From the NCBI GenBank assembly GCA_019246795.1, contig JAFAPY010000128.1, positions 1 through 41,886 of the forward strand: a DNA stretch of 41,886 nt. Direction: 5' to 3'. This stretch comes from Streptosporangiaceae bacterium (GTDB taxonomy: Bacteria; Actinomycetota; Actinomycetes; Streptosporangiales; Streptosporangiaceae). The notes under the pieces were generated by a model. That model was not told the origin of the DNA. It was given only the letters and a program-made list of their open reading frames with translations, and made no database searches. Shown here piece by piece: positions 14,570 through 22,565 of this stretch (position 1 is its first letter; each line of letters starts with the position of its first letter). The position numbers were made by a program, and so were the translations under genes.

Positions 14570-15613
14570 TCACCACGTCTTCTGGTAGCCGGTGCGGAGT
14601 TCGGTGCCCTTGACCCGCCATGTCGGTTCCTTGTCGGCGGTGCGCTGGGTGAAGCCGCGCAGGGTGCGGATCACCGTGCCGTACATGCCGCTGGCCGCCG
14701 TCGAAACCCGGGCCCCGGGCGGCTCGTCCATGAACGGCATGAACTTGTCGGGGAACCCGGGCATGGTGCAGGCGATGCAGATGCCGCCCACGTTCGGGCA
14801 ACCGCCGACGCCGTTGATCCAGCCGCGCTTGGGCACGTTGCACTTGACCACCGGACCCCAGCAGCCCAGCTTGACCAGGCACTTCGCTGAGCCGTACTCG
14901 GCGGCGAAGTCGCCCTCCTCGTAGTAGCCGGCCCGGTCGCAGCCCTGGTGCACGGTGGCCTCGAACAGCCACCGCGGCCGCAGCGCCTCATCAAGCGGGA
15001 TCATCGGCGCCTGGCCGGCCACCTGGTACAGCAGGTACAGGATGGTCTCGGACAGGTTGTCCGGGTGGATGGGGCAGCCGGGCACGCACACGATCGGCAG
15101 CCCGGCCTTCGACGTCCAGTCCCAGCCGAGGTAGTCGGGGACCCCCATGGCCCCGGTCGGGTTGCCGGCCATCGCGTGGATGCCGCCGTAGGTGGCGCAC
15201 GTGCCGACCGCCAGGATGGCGGTCGCCTTGGGGGCCAGCCGGTCCAGCCACTCGCTGGTCGTCACCGGCTGCCCGGTCTCGGGGTCGCGGCCGAACCCGC
15301 ACCAGTAGCCCTCGGGCTTGATCGCCTCGTTCGGGATCGACCCCTCCACGACCAAGACGAACGGGTCGAGTTCCCCGCGGTCGGCCCTGCGCCACCATTC
15401 GATGAAGTTGTCCGCGCCCTGCTCGGGGCCGCACTCGAAGTCGATCAGCGGCCAGTGCACCGCCACCTTGGGCAGGCCGGGCAGGGCGCCGAGCGCGATC
15501 TCCTCGATGCTCGGCTGGGTGGCCGCGGTCAGCGCGACCGAGTCCCCGTCGCAGGACAGGCCTCCGTTCATCCACAGGATGTGCAGGACCTGCTCGTCCA
15601 CGGCCTGCGTCAT
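14570..15613 (-). CDS. hhyS: [NiFe]-hydrogenase small subunit, group 1h type
   Basis: The electron-transfer subunit carrying three Fe-S clusters. I chose ATG 15613 (347 residues) because GAGGGG lies 9 bases upstream; a GTG at 15622 overlaps that site. The proximal cluster motif reads LSCDGDS, with C21 and Asp24 where most hydrogenases have C-x2-C. The structure of the Ralstonia actinobacterial-type enzyme is known to use three Cys and one Asp for this cluster, so the change identifies the subtype. Other ligands lie in VGTCATYGG, VPGCPIHPD, HQGCDRAG, LGCWGP and GGCPNVGGICIAC. There is no Tat signal, so the enzyme is not exported by itself. First gene of the operon. Confidence 0.96.
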   Translation of the reverse strand: MTQAVDEQVLHILWMNGGLSCDGDSVALTAATQPSIEEIALGALPGLPKVAVHWPLIDFECGPEQGADNFIEWWRRADRGELDPFVLVVEGSIPNEAIKPEGYWCGFGRDPETGQPVTTSEWLDRLAPKATAILAVGTCATYGGIHAMAGNPTGAMGVPDYLGWDWTSKAGLPIVCVPGCPIHPDNLSETILYLLYQVAGQAPMIPLDEALRPRWLFEATVHQGCDRAGYYEEGDFAAEYGSAKCLVKLGCWGPVVKCNVPKRGWINGVGGCPNVGGICIACTMPGFPDKFMPFMDEPPGARVSTAASGMYGTVIRTLRGFTQRTADKEPTWRVKGTELRTGYQKTW

Positions 15614-16076
15614 GACGGCCACCCCCTCGCTGAGGCTGCCCGCGGCTGCAGGCGCCAGATACGGTTACGCGCGGGCACGGGGCACCGGCGAAGCGGAGTG
15701 TCCGCCGGAGCCGGGAAAGTACGGGTGCAGGGAGCGGCCCGGGCGCCACCAGGTCTGGATCCCGGCTGCGCGGTACCGCTGAGTCGCGCGAGCCCATTGC
15801 CGGCGCGTCCCAGTGGCCTGTCGGCGGCATGCGCCGCCCTGCGGACCGCTCATATGCTCACAAACGCCGACGCACGGCAACGGCGCCATCGCCGGTGACA
15901 GCAGAGTATTCCCGTCGGGGTCATATCTCAAGACAGAACAGTCGCCGGCTCGGACACATCTGTCTTCCGGTGGCGGCTCGTCAGCGGTGCCCGTGCCACG
16001 TACCCTCGTTGCCAGGGACCCGGTGGCCAGGGGGGGCGCCAGGTCGCTTCCTCGTGCGCGGTGACCCGGAGGGCGG
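15614..16076. promoter_or_regulatory. Divergent control region between hhyS and its putative regulator
   Basis: A 463-base region with no convincing gene. It separates the hydrogenase operon from the divergent HTH gene and must carry both promoters. A 12-bp dyad GACA-CATC-TGTC lies at 15953-15964, next to a related AGACAGAACAGTC around 15931. The small-subunit ribosome-binding site GAGGGG is at 15628-15623. I see no clear -10/-35 pair by eye. Confidence 0.5.
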
Positions 16077-16709
16077 ATGGACCGGCCAGTCCACACGATA
16101 GGCGAGAACGTCGAGGTCGTGCCGGTCGTGGTGTTGTCGCAGACGTTCCCCGCGCGTCCGTCCTCCATCCCGGACATCCGGGACTTCGTCCGCCGCTGCC
16201 TTGCCTCCTCGCCGCTGTCAGACGAAGACACCCGCGAGGTGGGGGAGACCGTCTCGCAGGCGCTGCTGGAGGCGGCCGGCCCGACCGGGGCGATCAGCGT
16301 GTCGTTCCGGATCTTCCCCGATCACGTCGAGGTCGACGTGCTGCGTTCGGGACCCCAGGTCGGCACGCCCGCAGCCCTGGACATGCTGGCCTCCCTGCTC
16401 AAGGCCGAGGACCCCGGCTCGCCGGGCCGCGACGGGCCGGGCGGCCCGGGCGCTTCCGCGGCCGGTGCCGGCTCCGCGGCCGGCGCTGGCTTCCCCGGCG
16501 GCGCAGGCCGCGAGGAGTCCGGCGAGGTCACGTTCGCCGACTGGATGGCAGGGGTGCTGCGCCGCGAGGGCATGACGATGGAGGCCGCGGCGCGCCAGCT
16601 CGGGGTCTCGGTGAAGACGGTCAGCCGGTGGGTGGGCGGCACCACCGAGCCGCGGCTACGTGACCTGCGGCGCATCCACGAGCTGTTCGGCGATTTTCCG
16701 CTGCCCTGA
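16077..16709 (+). CDS. Two-domain regulator: anti-sigma/HATPase-like domain plus helix-turn-helix
   Basis: A 210-residue putative transcription regulator. The N-terminal part (about 15-95) resembles RsbW-type anti-sigma ATPases: a VGETVSQALLEAAG helix where the nucleotide-binding N-box lies, then paired strands ISVSFRIFPDHVEVDVLRSG. The key Asn of the N-box is not evident, so ATP binding is doubtful. A flexible G, A, P-rich linker (about 105-145) follows. The C-terminal HTH contains MEAAARQLGVSVKTVSRW and WVGGTTEPRLRDLRRIHELF, an XRE-like fold. ATG 16077 has GGAGG four bases upstream. It is transcribed away from the hydrogenase operon and is the obvious candidate for its control, though this is inference. 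Confidence 0.8.
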   Translation: MDRPVHTIGENVEVVPVVVLSQTFPARPSSIPDIRDFVRRCLASSPLSDEDTREVGETVSQALLEAAGPTGAISVSFRIFPDHVEVDVLRSGPQVGTPAALDMLASLLKAEDPGSPGRDGPGGPGASAAGAGSAAGAGFPGGAGREESGEVTFADWMAGVLRREGMTMEAAARQLGVSVKTVSRWVGGTTEPRLRDLRRIHELFGDFPLP

Positions 16710-16756
16710 CGCGCAGCCGGTGGACTGCCGCAAGCCCGACCGCTTACCGTGGGGCC

Positions 16757-17317
16757 GTGGCAGCAACGACAGGTGACTTCCGGCTCGGGCCCGCCGCCGG
16801 GCGTGTCGTCGTCAAGACCGGCCGTACCGGCATGGCCGCCAGGGCCGGCCACGACCTGACCCTGGAGATCACCCGCTGGTCGGCGCGTATCAGCATCCCG
16901 GGCGAAGACGCCGGGGGGGCGACGGCCGCCGCCGTCACCGCCGAACTCGATCTCGGCTCGCTGGAGGTCCGCGAGGGCAGCGGAGGCGTCAAGCCACTCA
17001 CCGATTCCGACCGGCGCGACATCAAGAAGACCATGAGCGGGATCATCCGCGATGCCACGGCCAGCTTCGCCTCCACCCGGATCGTCCGATCAGACGGCGG
17101 CGGTACGGTCGAGGGCACGGTGACGCTCAACGGGAAGACCGAGCCGGTGCGGCTGCAGGTGACCGAGGCGGCTCCCGGCCGGTACCAGGGGAGCGGCCCG
17201 GTGCAGCAGTCGGCTTTCGGCATCAAGCCGTACACCGGCTTCTTCGGCGCGCTCAAGCTGCGCGACGAGGTGACGATCGAGTTCGACGTGGACCTCGCCC
17301 GGGCGGAGCCCGGGTGA
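16757..17317 (+). CDS. YceI-family protein
   Basis: A lipocalin-like beta-barrel protein of 186 residues that in characterised relatives binds isoprenoid-type lipids. Family signs are the N-terminal FRLGPAAGRVVVKTGRTGMA, the AGHDLTLEI strand, the turn SDRRDIKKTMSGII and the C-terminal FGIKPYTGFFGALKLRDEV. No signal peptide is evident, so this member is probably cytoplasmic, as in many actinobacteria. GTG 16757 lies 48 bases after the regulator's stop. It is followed 35 bases later by a lipoprotein gene. The ligand is unknown; a polyprenyl compound would fit the nearby menaquinone gene but is speculation. Confidence 0.85.
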   Translation: MAATTGDFRLGPAAGRVVVKTGRTGMAARAGHDLTLEITRWSARISIPGEDAGGATAAAVTAELDLGSLEVREGSGGVKPLTDSDRRDIKKTMSGIIRDATASFASTRIVRSDGGGTVEGTVTLNGKTEPVRLQVTEAAPGRYQGSGPVQQSAFGIKPYTGFFGALKLRDEVTIEFDVDLARAEPG

Positions 17318-17352
17318 CGTTCCGCCGAGCGGCCGGGCGGCGGCAGTGAGCC

Positions 17353-19017
17353 ATGAGCAGACAAGCCAGCACGATCGGCACCCGCCGACCCGCGGTGGCG
17401 GGCGCGGCGCTGCTGGTCGCGGCAGGCCTGATCGCCGGCTGCTCGGGCAGCAGTAGCAGCTCAAGCACCCTGGCGTGCCCGTCCAAGCGCGGCGCGGCGG
17501 TCACCGGGACCGCCCCGGCCGCAACGGGCCGGCCCGCGGCGGGCTGGACGCAGCCGGACGCCGGCCTGGCGAGCACCCGCGACGTGGCCAGCGCCATCAC
17601 CAGCAGGAACGCTCCCAAGCTCGGGGTGGCGTGGACGGTGCCGCTGACGATGTCCACGGCCCACACCGACGGGGCCTACGCGACCACGCCGGTGATCGTG
17701 AACGGAGTGGTGTACGTCCAGGACCTGGACTCCGACGTGTTCGCGATCAGCCTGGCCACCGGCAAGGTCTTGTGGACCCACGACTACAGCTCGCCCAACG
17801 GCGGGCCGGACGGCGTCAACGTGGCCGGCGGGGTCGTGTACGCGGCCACCGCCAGGGCCGCGGTCGCCCTGGACGCCGCCACCGGAGCGCAGGTGTGGAC
17901 CCGGACGCTGATCGGCAACGATCACGAGGGCATCGCCATGGCGCCCGGCTACAACAACGGCACCGTGTACGTGTCCACCGTGCCGGCCAACGTGACGGGT
18001 CAGTACCTGCCCGGCGGCGAGGGGATCTTGTGGGCGCTGAACGCCAAGACCGGCGTGCCGGAGTGGTCCTGGAATCAGGTGGGCAACCTGTGGGGCAACC
18101 CGGGCGTCAACTCCGGCGGCGGCCTGTGGTACACGCCGTCGTTCGACGCCCAGGGCAACATCTACCTCGGCATCGCCAATCCAGGCCCGCTGTTCGGCAC
18201 CAAGACCTACCCATGGGGGAGCAGCCGCCCCGGCCCGGACCTGTACACCGACTCGGTGGTCAAGCTCAGCCCGGCCGGAAAGCTGCTGTGGTACTACCAG
18301 CTCACCCCGCACGACCTGTACGACTGGGACCTGCAGAACCCGCCGGTGCTCACCACCGCGAACGGGCGGCCGGTGGTGATCGACGGCGGCAAGGCCGGCA
18401 TCCTCATCGAACTGGACGCGCAGACCGGCACGCTGATCTGGAAGCGCCCGGTGGGCGGGCACGACGGGCATGAGAACGACGGGCTGCTCACCGAGCATGC
18501 CACGCCCGCCTCGCGGGGCTTGCTGCCAACCGAGTACTGCCTCGAGCCGAGCATTTACGGCGGCATCGAGACCCAGCTGGCCAGCAACGGCTCCACCACC
18601 TTCGCCGCCGTCAACGACCTCGCACTGCCGGCGACCCCGGCCAACTACACCGGGTCGGTGACCGCCGTCATCGAGGCCGTCGAGAGCGCCGTCGGCGAGA
18701 TGGTCGCGGTCAACCAGGACACCGGCGCCGTCGAGTGGGATACCCCGCTCCCGTCCTCGCCGTACGGCGCCGCGACGGTGACCAACGACGTTGTGCTTAC
18801 CACCACCTTCCACGGCGACCTGTACGCGCTGGACGCGGCCACCGGCGCCATCGTGTTCAAGACGCCGATGTCCGCCGGGAGCAACGCGCCGGTCGCCGTC
18901 GACGGCGATTACGTCATCGCCGGCGCCGGCGCTGCGCAGTCCAGCACGCAGCAGAACCTGATCATCGCCTACAAGCTCGGGGCGACAGGCAAGCTCCCCG
19001 ACACTGTGGGCTCATGA
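17353..19017 (+). CDS. PQQ-repeat beta-propeller lipoprotein (quinoprotein dehydrogenase-like)
   Basis: A 554-residue exported lipoprotein. The signal peptide ends in the lipobox LIAGC (Cys30), followed by a serine-rich spacer. The body is a beta-propeller made of repeats of the type VFAISLATGKVLWTHDY, ALDAATGAQVWTRTL, ALDAATGAIVFKTPM. The segment TPHDLYDWDLQNPPVL matches the active-site region of quinoprotein alcohol dehydrogenases. I do not see the adjacent-cysteine disulfide typical of methanol and ethanol dehydrogenases, so dependence on PQQ is uncertain. It would act on the outer face of the cytoplasmic membrane. No PQQ biosynthesis gene is present in the window. Confidence 0.8.
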   Translation: MSRQASTIGTRRPAVAGAALLVAAGLIAGCSGSSSSSSTLACPSKRGAAVTGTAPAATGRPAAGWTQPDAGLASTRDVASAITSRNAPKLGVAWTVPLTMSTAHTDGAYATTPVIVNGVVYVQDLDSDVFAISLATGKVLWTHDYSSPNGGPDGVNVAGGVVYAATARAAVALDAATGAQVWTRTLIGNDHEGIAMAPGYNNGTVYVSTVPANVTGQYLPGGEGILWALNAKTGVPEWSWNQVGNLWGNPGVNSGGGLWYTPSFDAQGNIYLGIANPGPLFGTKTYPWGSSRPGPDLYTDSVVKLSPAGKLLWYYQLTPHDLYDWDLQNPPVLTTANGRPVVIDGGKAGILIELDAQTGTLIWKRPVGGHDGHENDGLLTEHATPASRGLLPTEYCLEPSIYGGIETQLASNGSTTFAAVNDLALPATPANYTGSVTAVIEAVESAVGEMVAVNQDTGAVEWDTPLPSSPYGAATVTNDVVLTTTFHGDLYALDAATGAIVFKTPMSAGSNAPVAVDGDYVIAGAGAAQSSTQQNLIIAYKLGATGKLPDTVGS

Positions 19018-19045
19018 TCAGGCCGGGCAGCAGGCCGCGCGGCGG

Positions 19046-19945
19046 CTAGTAGTACCACGGGAACCGCGACCAGTCCGGGGTGCGCTTGCCCAGGAACGCG
19101 TCGCGGCCCTCGGCGGCCTCGTCGGTCATGTAGGCGAGCCGGGTGGCCTCAGTGGAGAACACCTGCTGGCCGACGAGCCCGTCGTCGACCAGGTTGAGCG
19201 CGAACTTCAGCATGCGCTGGGAGGTCGGGCTCTTCGCGTTGATCGCGGCCGCCCACTCCAGCGCGGTGCGCTCCAGGTCCGCATGCGGCACCGCGGCATT
19301 GACCATGCCCATCCGGTGCGCCGCCTCGGCGTCGTAGGTCTCGCCGAGGAAGAAGATCTCCCTGGCGAACTTCTGCCCGACCTGGCGGGCCAGGTACGCC
19401 GAGCCGAACCCCCCGTCGAAGCTCCCCACGTCGGCGTCGGTCTGCTTGAACCGGGCGTGCTCGCGGCTGGCGAGGGTCAGGTCGCAGACCACGTGCAGGC
19501 TGTGTCCGCCGCCGGCGGCCCAGCCGGGTACCACGCAGATGACCACCTTCGGCATGAACCGGATCAGCCGGTGCACCTCCATGATGTGCAGCCGCCCGGC
19601 GCGGGCTGGGTCGACGGTCTCGGCAGTCTCGCCCGACGCGTACCGGTACCCGTCACGCCCGCGGATGCGCTGGTCGCCCCCGGAGCAGAACGCCCACACG
19701 CCATCCCTCGGCGACGGTCCGTTGCCGGTGAGCAGCACGCAGCCCACGTCGGGCGACATCCGCGCGTGATCAAGCGCCTGGTAAAGCTCGTCGACCGTCT
19801 GCGGGCGGAAGGCGTTCCTGACTTCGGGCCGGTTGAACGCGACGCGTACCGTGCCGGAGTCCACCGCGCGGTGGTAGGTGATGTCGGTGAAGGAGAACCC
19901 CGCGACCTCGCGCCACTGCCCGGGTTGGAAGATCTCAGAGACCAT
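19046..19945 (-). CDS. menB: 1,4-dihydroxy-2-naphthoyl-CoA synthase
   Basis: MenB closes the second ring of the naphthoquinone nucleus in menaquinone synthesis, converting succinylbenzoyl-CoA to dihydroxynaphthoyl-CoA. The 299-residue protein is a crotonase-fold enzyme with WAFCSGGDQRIRG (oxyanion hole), GWAAGGGHSLHVVCDLTLAS and QTDADVGSFDGG, the MenB-specific form that carries the catalytic Asp. The C-terminus ends FPWYY. ATG 19945 is chosen because the conserved protein starts MVSEIFQPGQW; the frame upstream is non-conserved and overlaps the control region of the antiporter operon. Menaquinone is the electron acceptor in actinobacteria, so it links to hydrogenase respiration, but no other men gene is nearby. 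Confidence 0.93.
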   Translation of the reverse strand: MVSEIFQPGQWREVAGFSFTDITYHRAVDSGTVRVAFNRPEVRNAFRPQTVDELYQALDHARMSPDVGCVLLTGNGPSPRDGVWAFCSGGDQRIRGRDGYRYASGETAETVDPARAGRLHIMEVHRLIRFMPKVVICVVPGWAAGGGHSLHVVCDLTLASREHARFKQTDADVGSFDGGFGSAYLARQVGQKFAREIFFLGETYDAEAAHRMGMVNAAVPHADLERTALEWAAAINAKSPTSQRMLKFALNLVDDGLVGQQVFSTEATRLAYMTDEAAEGRDAFLGKRTPDWSRFPWYY

Positions 19946-20075
19946 GGCCCAATTCTGGCCGACCGTAGGCGCCCGCGCGCTCAGCCGGCATGTTTGCTGA
20001 CCTGGGACACGGGAAGTCGCCCCCGCATGGCTGCGCTGACGTGGGTATGGCGTAGCCGGTACGGGCAGGTCTGAG

Positions 20076-20588
20076 ATGGCAGGCCCGCCTGCCGGCGAGC
20101 CGCGGGAACGCACATACGAGACTCCTGTCGCCCGCCGGGTCGGATCCTGGCTTGTGTGGTGGGTCCTGATGATGTCGTTGTGGGTGATGCTCGACGACTC
20201 CATCGACACCGACGAACTGCTCGCCGGGGCCGGGGTGGCCGCCTTGGCGGCGCTCTTCGCGGAGATGGTCAGTTACCAGGCCGCGACGCGCTTCCGGATG
20301 CGGATCGAGTGGCTCGTCCCGGCGTTGCGTCTTCCCGGCGAGGTGGTCCGCGACACGATGGTCGTCTACCGCGCCCTGTGGCGGCGGTTGGCGCGCGGCG
20401 AGCAGCCGCCCAGCGCGTTCGTTGAGCTGCCGGTTCCGTTCGGGGACGACAGCCCCGAAGGCGTCACCCGCCGGGCCCTTCTTGTGGGCGGCACCAGCGT
20501 CGCGCCGAACACCTTCGTGCTCGGCATCGACCAGGACGCAGACGTCATGGTGGTGCACCGGCTGGTGGCCAAGGAGGGCAGGACATGA
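20076..20588 (+). CDS. Mrp-type antiporter subunit E (MbhA-like)
   Basis: First gene of a seven-gene cation/proton antiporter operon. The 170-residue membrane protein has two hydrophobic segments (VGSWLVWWVLMMSLWVML and LLAGAGVAALAALFAEMV) and the subunit E hallmarks LRLPGEVVRDTMVVYRALW and SVAPNTFVLGID. The next gene begins 1 base after its stop. In standard bacterial Mrp operons subunit A comes first; here E leads, as in archaeal Mbh operons. Confidence 0.88.
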   Translation: MAGPPAGEPRERTYETPVARRVGSWLVWWVLMMSLWVMLDDSIDTDELLAGAGVAALAALFAEMVSYQAATRFRMRIEWLVPALRLPGEVVRDTMVVYRALWRRLARGEQPPSAFVELPVPFGDDSPEGVTRRALLVGGTSVAPNTFVLGIDQDADVMVVHRLVAKEGRT

Positions 20589-20589
20589 C

Positions 20590-20844
20590 ATGGTGATGGC
20601 GTTTACCGCGGCGGCGATCGCGATGCTGGTCGCGATGATCCCCGCCGCGATCGTGTTGTGCCGGGGAGAACTGGCGGGCAGCGTGGTCGCCTACGAGTTC
20701 ATCACCTCGGTCATCGTGATGGTGCTGGCGCTGCTGGCGCAGGCTTTCAAGCGTCCCAGCGAGTTCGAGTTCCCGGTGCTGATGGCGGTGCTGCTGTACG
20801 GCAGCAGCCTGGTCTTCATCCGGGCCCTGGAGCGCTGGCTGTGA
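20590..20844 (+). CDS. Mrp-type antiporter subunit F (MbhB-like)
   Basis: A small, 84-residue membrane protein with three hydrophobic helices (MAFTAAAIAMLVAMIPAAIV, FITSVIVMVLALLAQAF, FPVLMAVLLYGSSLVFI), the usual subunit F size and topology. ATG 20590 is used because AAGGAGG stands 12 bases upstream; an ATG two codons later is possible. Its stop overlaps the next start (GTGA). Confidence 0.88.
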   Translation: MVMAFTAAAIAMLVAMIPAAIVLCRGELAGSVVAYEFITSVIVMVLALLAQAFKRPSEFEFPVLMAVLLYGSSLVFIRALERWL

Positions 20845-21179
20845 TCATCAAAGACGTTTTCTCCGACATCCTGCTCGGCCTGGCCGTGCTGATCGTGATC
20901 GCCTCGGCGGTCGGCGTGCTGGTGATGCGGGACGCCTACCAGAAGCTGCACTTCGTCACCCCGGCCGCCCTGATCGGCCCGGCACTGGTGGCGCTGGCGC
21001 TCATGGTGCAGCACGGTGTGTACGAGATGACCGGCGAGTCCTTCCTGGCTCTGTTCTTCATGATCGTCGCCGGGCCGTTCATCTCCCACGCGACCATCCG
21101 CGCCATCCGGGTCAGGGAAAAGGGCGACTGGCGCCTGCAGCGCGGCGGCCAGGCCCCGGCCGAGGAGAAGGAACAATGA
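20841..21179 (+). CDS. Mrp-type antiporter subunit G (MbhC-like)
   Basis: A 112-residue membrane protein starting at GTG 20841 inside the preceding stop. Subunit G features are ILLGLAVLIVIASAVGVLVM, then RDAYQKLHFVTPAALIGPA, and a third helix SFLALFFMIVAGPFISHATI. The charged C-terminal tail (GGQAPAEEKEQ) is cytoplasmic. It overlaps the next gene by ATGA. Confidence 0.9.
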   Translation: MIIKDVFSDILLGLAVLIVIASAVGVLVMRDAYQKLHFVTPAALIGPALVALALMVQHGVYEMTGESFLALFFMIVAGPFISHATIRAIRVREKGDWRLQRGGQAPAEEKEQ

Positions 21180-21460
21180 TCGTCGCCGTCAGCACCCCGT
21201 TCACGGTGCCCATCGGCTTCATGGACGCCCTGCAGGTCACGGTGCTGATCCTGATAGCGGCGGGCGCCACCGCGGTCGTGCTGACCCGGCGGCACGTCCA
21301 CCAGGTGCTGGCGCTCAGCGTCTACGGCGTGCTGCTGGCCGTGCTGTTCCTGGTGTTCCAGGCACCCGACGTCGCCCTGTCCGCGCTCACGGTCGGCGCG
21401 GTGGCCCTGCCGATCATCTTGCTGCTCACCCTGGCCAAGACCGGGAAGCGGGAAGAATGA
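21176..21460 (+). CDS. DUF4040 / MbhD-like antiporter subunit
   Basis: A 94-residue protein with three membrane helices. It corresponds to part of the C-terminal region of the large MrpA subunit, which in archaeal Mbh complexes is a separate protein, MbhD. Signs are ATAVVLTRRHVHQVLALSVY and VFQAPDVALSALTVGAVALP; the second carries the conserved acidic residue in a helix (APDVALS) thought to belong to the proton path. It overlaps its neighbours on both sides by 4 bases. Confidence 0.87.
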   Translation: MIVAVSTPFTVPIGFMDALQVTVLILIAAGATAVVLTRRHVHQVLALSVYGVLLAVLFLVFQAPDVALSALTVGAVALPIILLLTLAKTGKREE

Positions 21461-22215
21461 CGCCCGGCCAGCGCCGCGCGATGTTCCTCATCGGGGGGGC
21501 CGGCCTCGTCGCCTTCGTCGTCTGGGGCCTGCTCGGGCTGCCGGGCTTCGGCCACTACCCGGGGCCGTACGGGTTCATCATCAACCGCTTCGCGTTGCGG
21601 CAGACTCACGCCACCGGCACCGTGTCCGCGGTCAACTTCGACTACCGGGGCTTCGACACCGTGGGCGAGGAGTTCATCTTGTTCGCCGCTGCGGCCGGGG
21701 TCGCCACCGTGCTCCGCACGCTGCGCGGCGAGCGCGAGCGGTCCCCGGCCGACCAGGCCGCCGACCGCGACGCGCCGCCCACCAGCGGCGCCGTCCGGAT
21801 GGCCGCCCTGATGTTCACCGGCCCGCTGGTGGTCATGGGCTGGTGGCTGACCTCCCACGCGCAGACCAACCCGTCCGGCGGCTTCCAGGGCGGGGTGGTC
21901 CTCGCCACCGCGTTCATCATGGTCTACCTGGCGGGCGAGTTCCTGGTCTTCGAGCGGTTCAGCCCCGTCGACGTGACCGACGCGGTGGAGGCGGTCGGCG
22001 CCGGCGGCTTCGCCGCCGTCGGCGTCGCCGCGCTGGGGTTCGGCCTGGCCTACCTGACCAACTTCCTGCCCAAGGGACAGGTCTACGGGTCGGTGAGCTC
22101 GTCCGGGACCATCGCGCTGATCAGCTTCTTCGTCGGCATGGAGGTGGCCGCCGCGTTCATCCTGATCGTCGTCGAGCTGCTCGACCAGACCCTGCTCATC
22201 CGGGGCGGCGGGTGA
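21457..22215 (+). CDS. Antiporter subunit: MbhE-like and MnhB/MbhF domains fused
   Basis: A 252-residue membrane protein made of two parts. Residues 1-90 look like MbhE, the extreme C-terminus of MrpA (TVSAVNFDYRGFDTVGEEFI). Residues 110-250 are the MnhB domain (GPLVVMGWWLTSHAQTNPSG, GGFQGGVVLATAFIMVYLAG). In the Mbh order these are consecutive genes, so this is a fusion of neighbours. It overlaps the DUF4040 gene (ATGA) and runs into the subunit C gene (TGATG). Confidence 0.87.
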   Translation: MTPGQRRAMFLIGGAGLVAFVVWGLLGLPGFGHYPGPYGFIINRFALRQTHATGTVSAVNFDYRGFDTVGEEFILFAAAAGVATVLRTLRGERERSPADQAADRDAPPTSGAVRMAALMFTGPLVVMGWWLTSHAQTNPSGGFQGGVVLATAFIMVYLAGEFLVFERFSPVDVTDAVEAVGAGGFAAVGVAALGFGLAYLTNFLPKGQVYGSVSSSGTIALISFFVGMEVAAAFILIVVELLDQTLLIRGGG

Positions 22216-22559
22216 TGACGTACTTCCCGTTCATCGTGGTGGCGTGGATCCTGGCCGTAGGCCTGTACGGCATCGTCACCAGCCGTCACCTGGTCCACCA
22301 GATCATCTGCCTGATCGTGGTCCAGTCCTCGACCTACGTGCTGCTGCTCGGCGTCGGCTACGTGACCGGCGCGGTGGCGCCCTACTACTGGGACATCACC
22401 GTGCACACCCCGGCGGTCGACCCGGTGGTCCAGGCACTGGCGCTCACCGACGTCGTCGTCGAGGCCGCCGTGACCGCGCTGCTGTGTTCCGTCGCGATCC
22501 AGGCCCACAAGCGGTTCGGCACCCTGGACCCGCAGGAACTGGCCACGATGAGAGGATAA
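22215..22559 (+). CDS. Mrp-type antiporter subunit C (NuoK/MbhG-like)
   Basis: A 114-residue, three-helix protein homologous to NuoK of complex I. Features are YGIVTSRHLVHQIICLIVVQ and the conserved acidic pair region in DPVVQALALTDVVVEAAVTA. Start taken as ATG 22215, overlapping the preceding stop by one base; a GTG three bases earlier is an alternative. The tail FGTLDPQELATMRG is cytoplasmic. Confidence 0.9.
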   Translation: MTYFPFIVVAWILAVGLYGIVTSRHLVHQIICLIVVQSSTYVLLLGVGYVTGAVAPYYWDITVHTPAVDPVVQALALTDVVVEAAVTALLCSVAIQAHKRFGTLDPQELATMRG

Positions 22560-22565
22560 CCGGCC

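Noticed and set aside
12782-14890. A 702-codon open frame on the plus strand opposite the hydrogenase genes
   Set aside because: Antisense to highly conserved large- and small-subunit codons, with shadow-type composition and no recognisable domain.
15614-16076. Searched for a small gene between the hydrogenase operon and the regulator
   Set aside because: The frames here have no ribosome-binding site and no coding-like third-position pattern, so I treat the stretch as regulatory.
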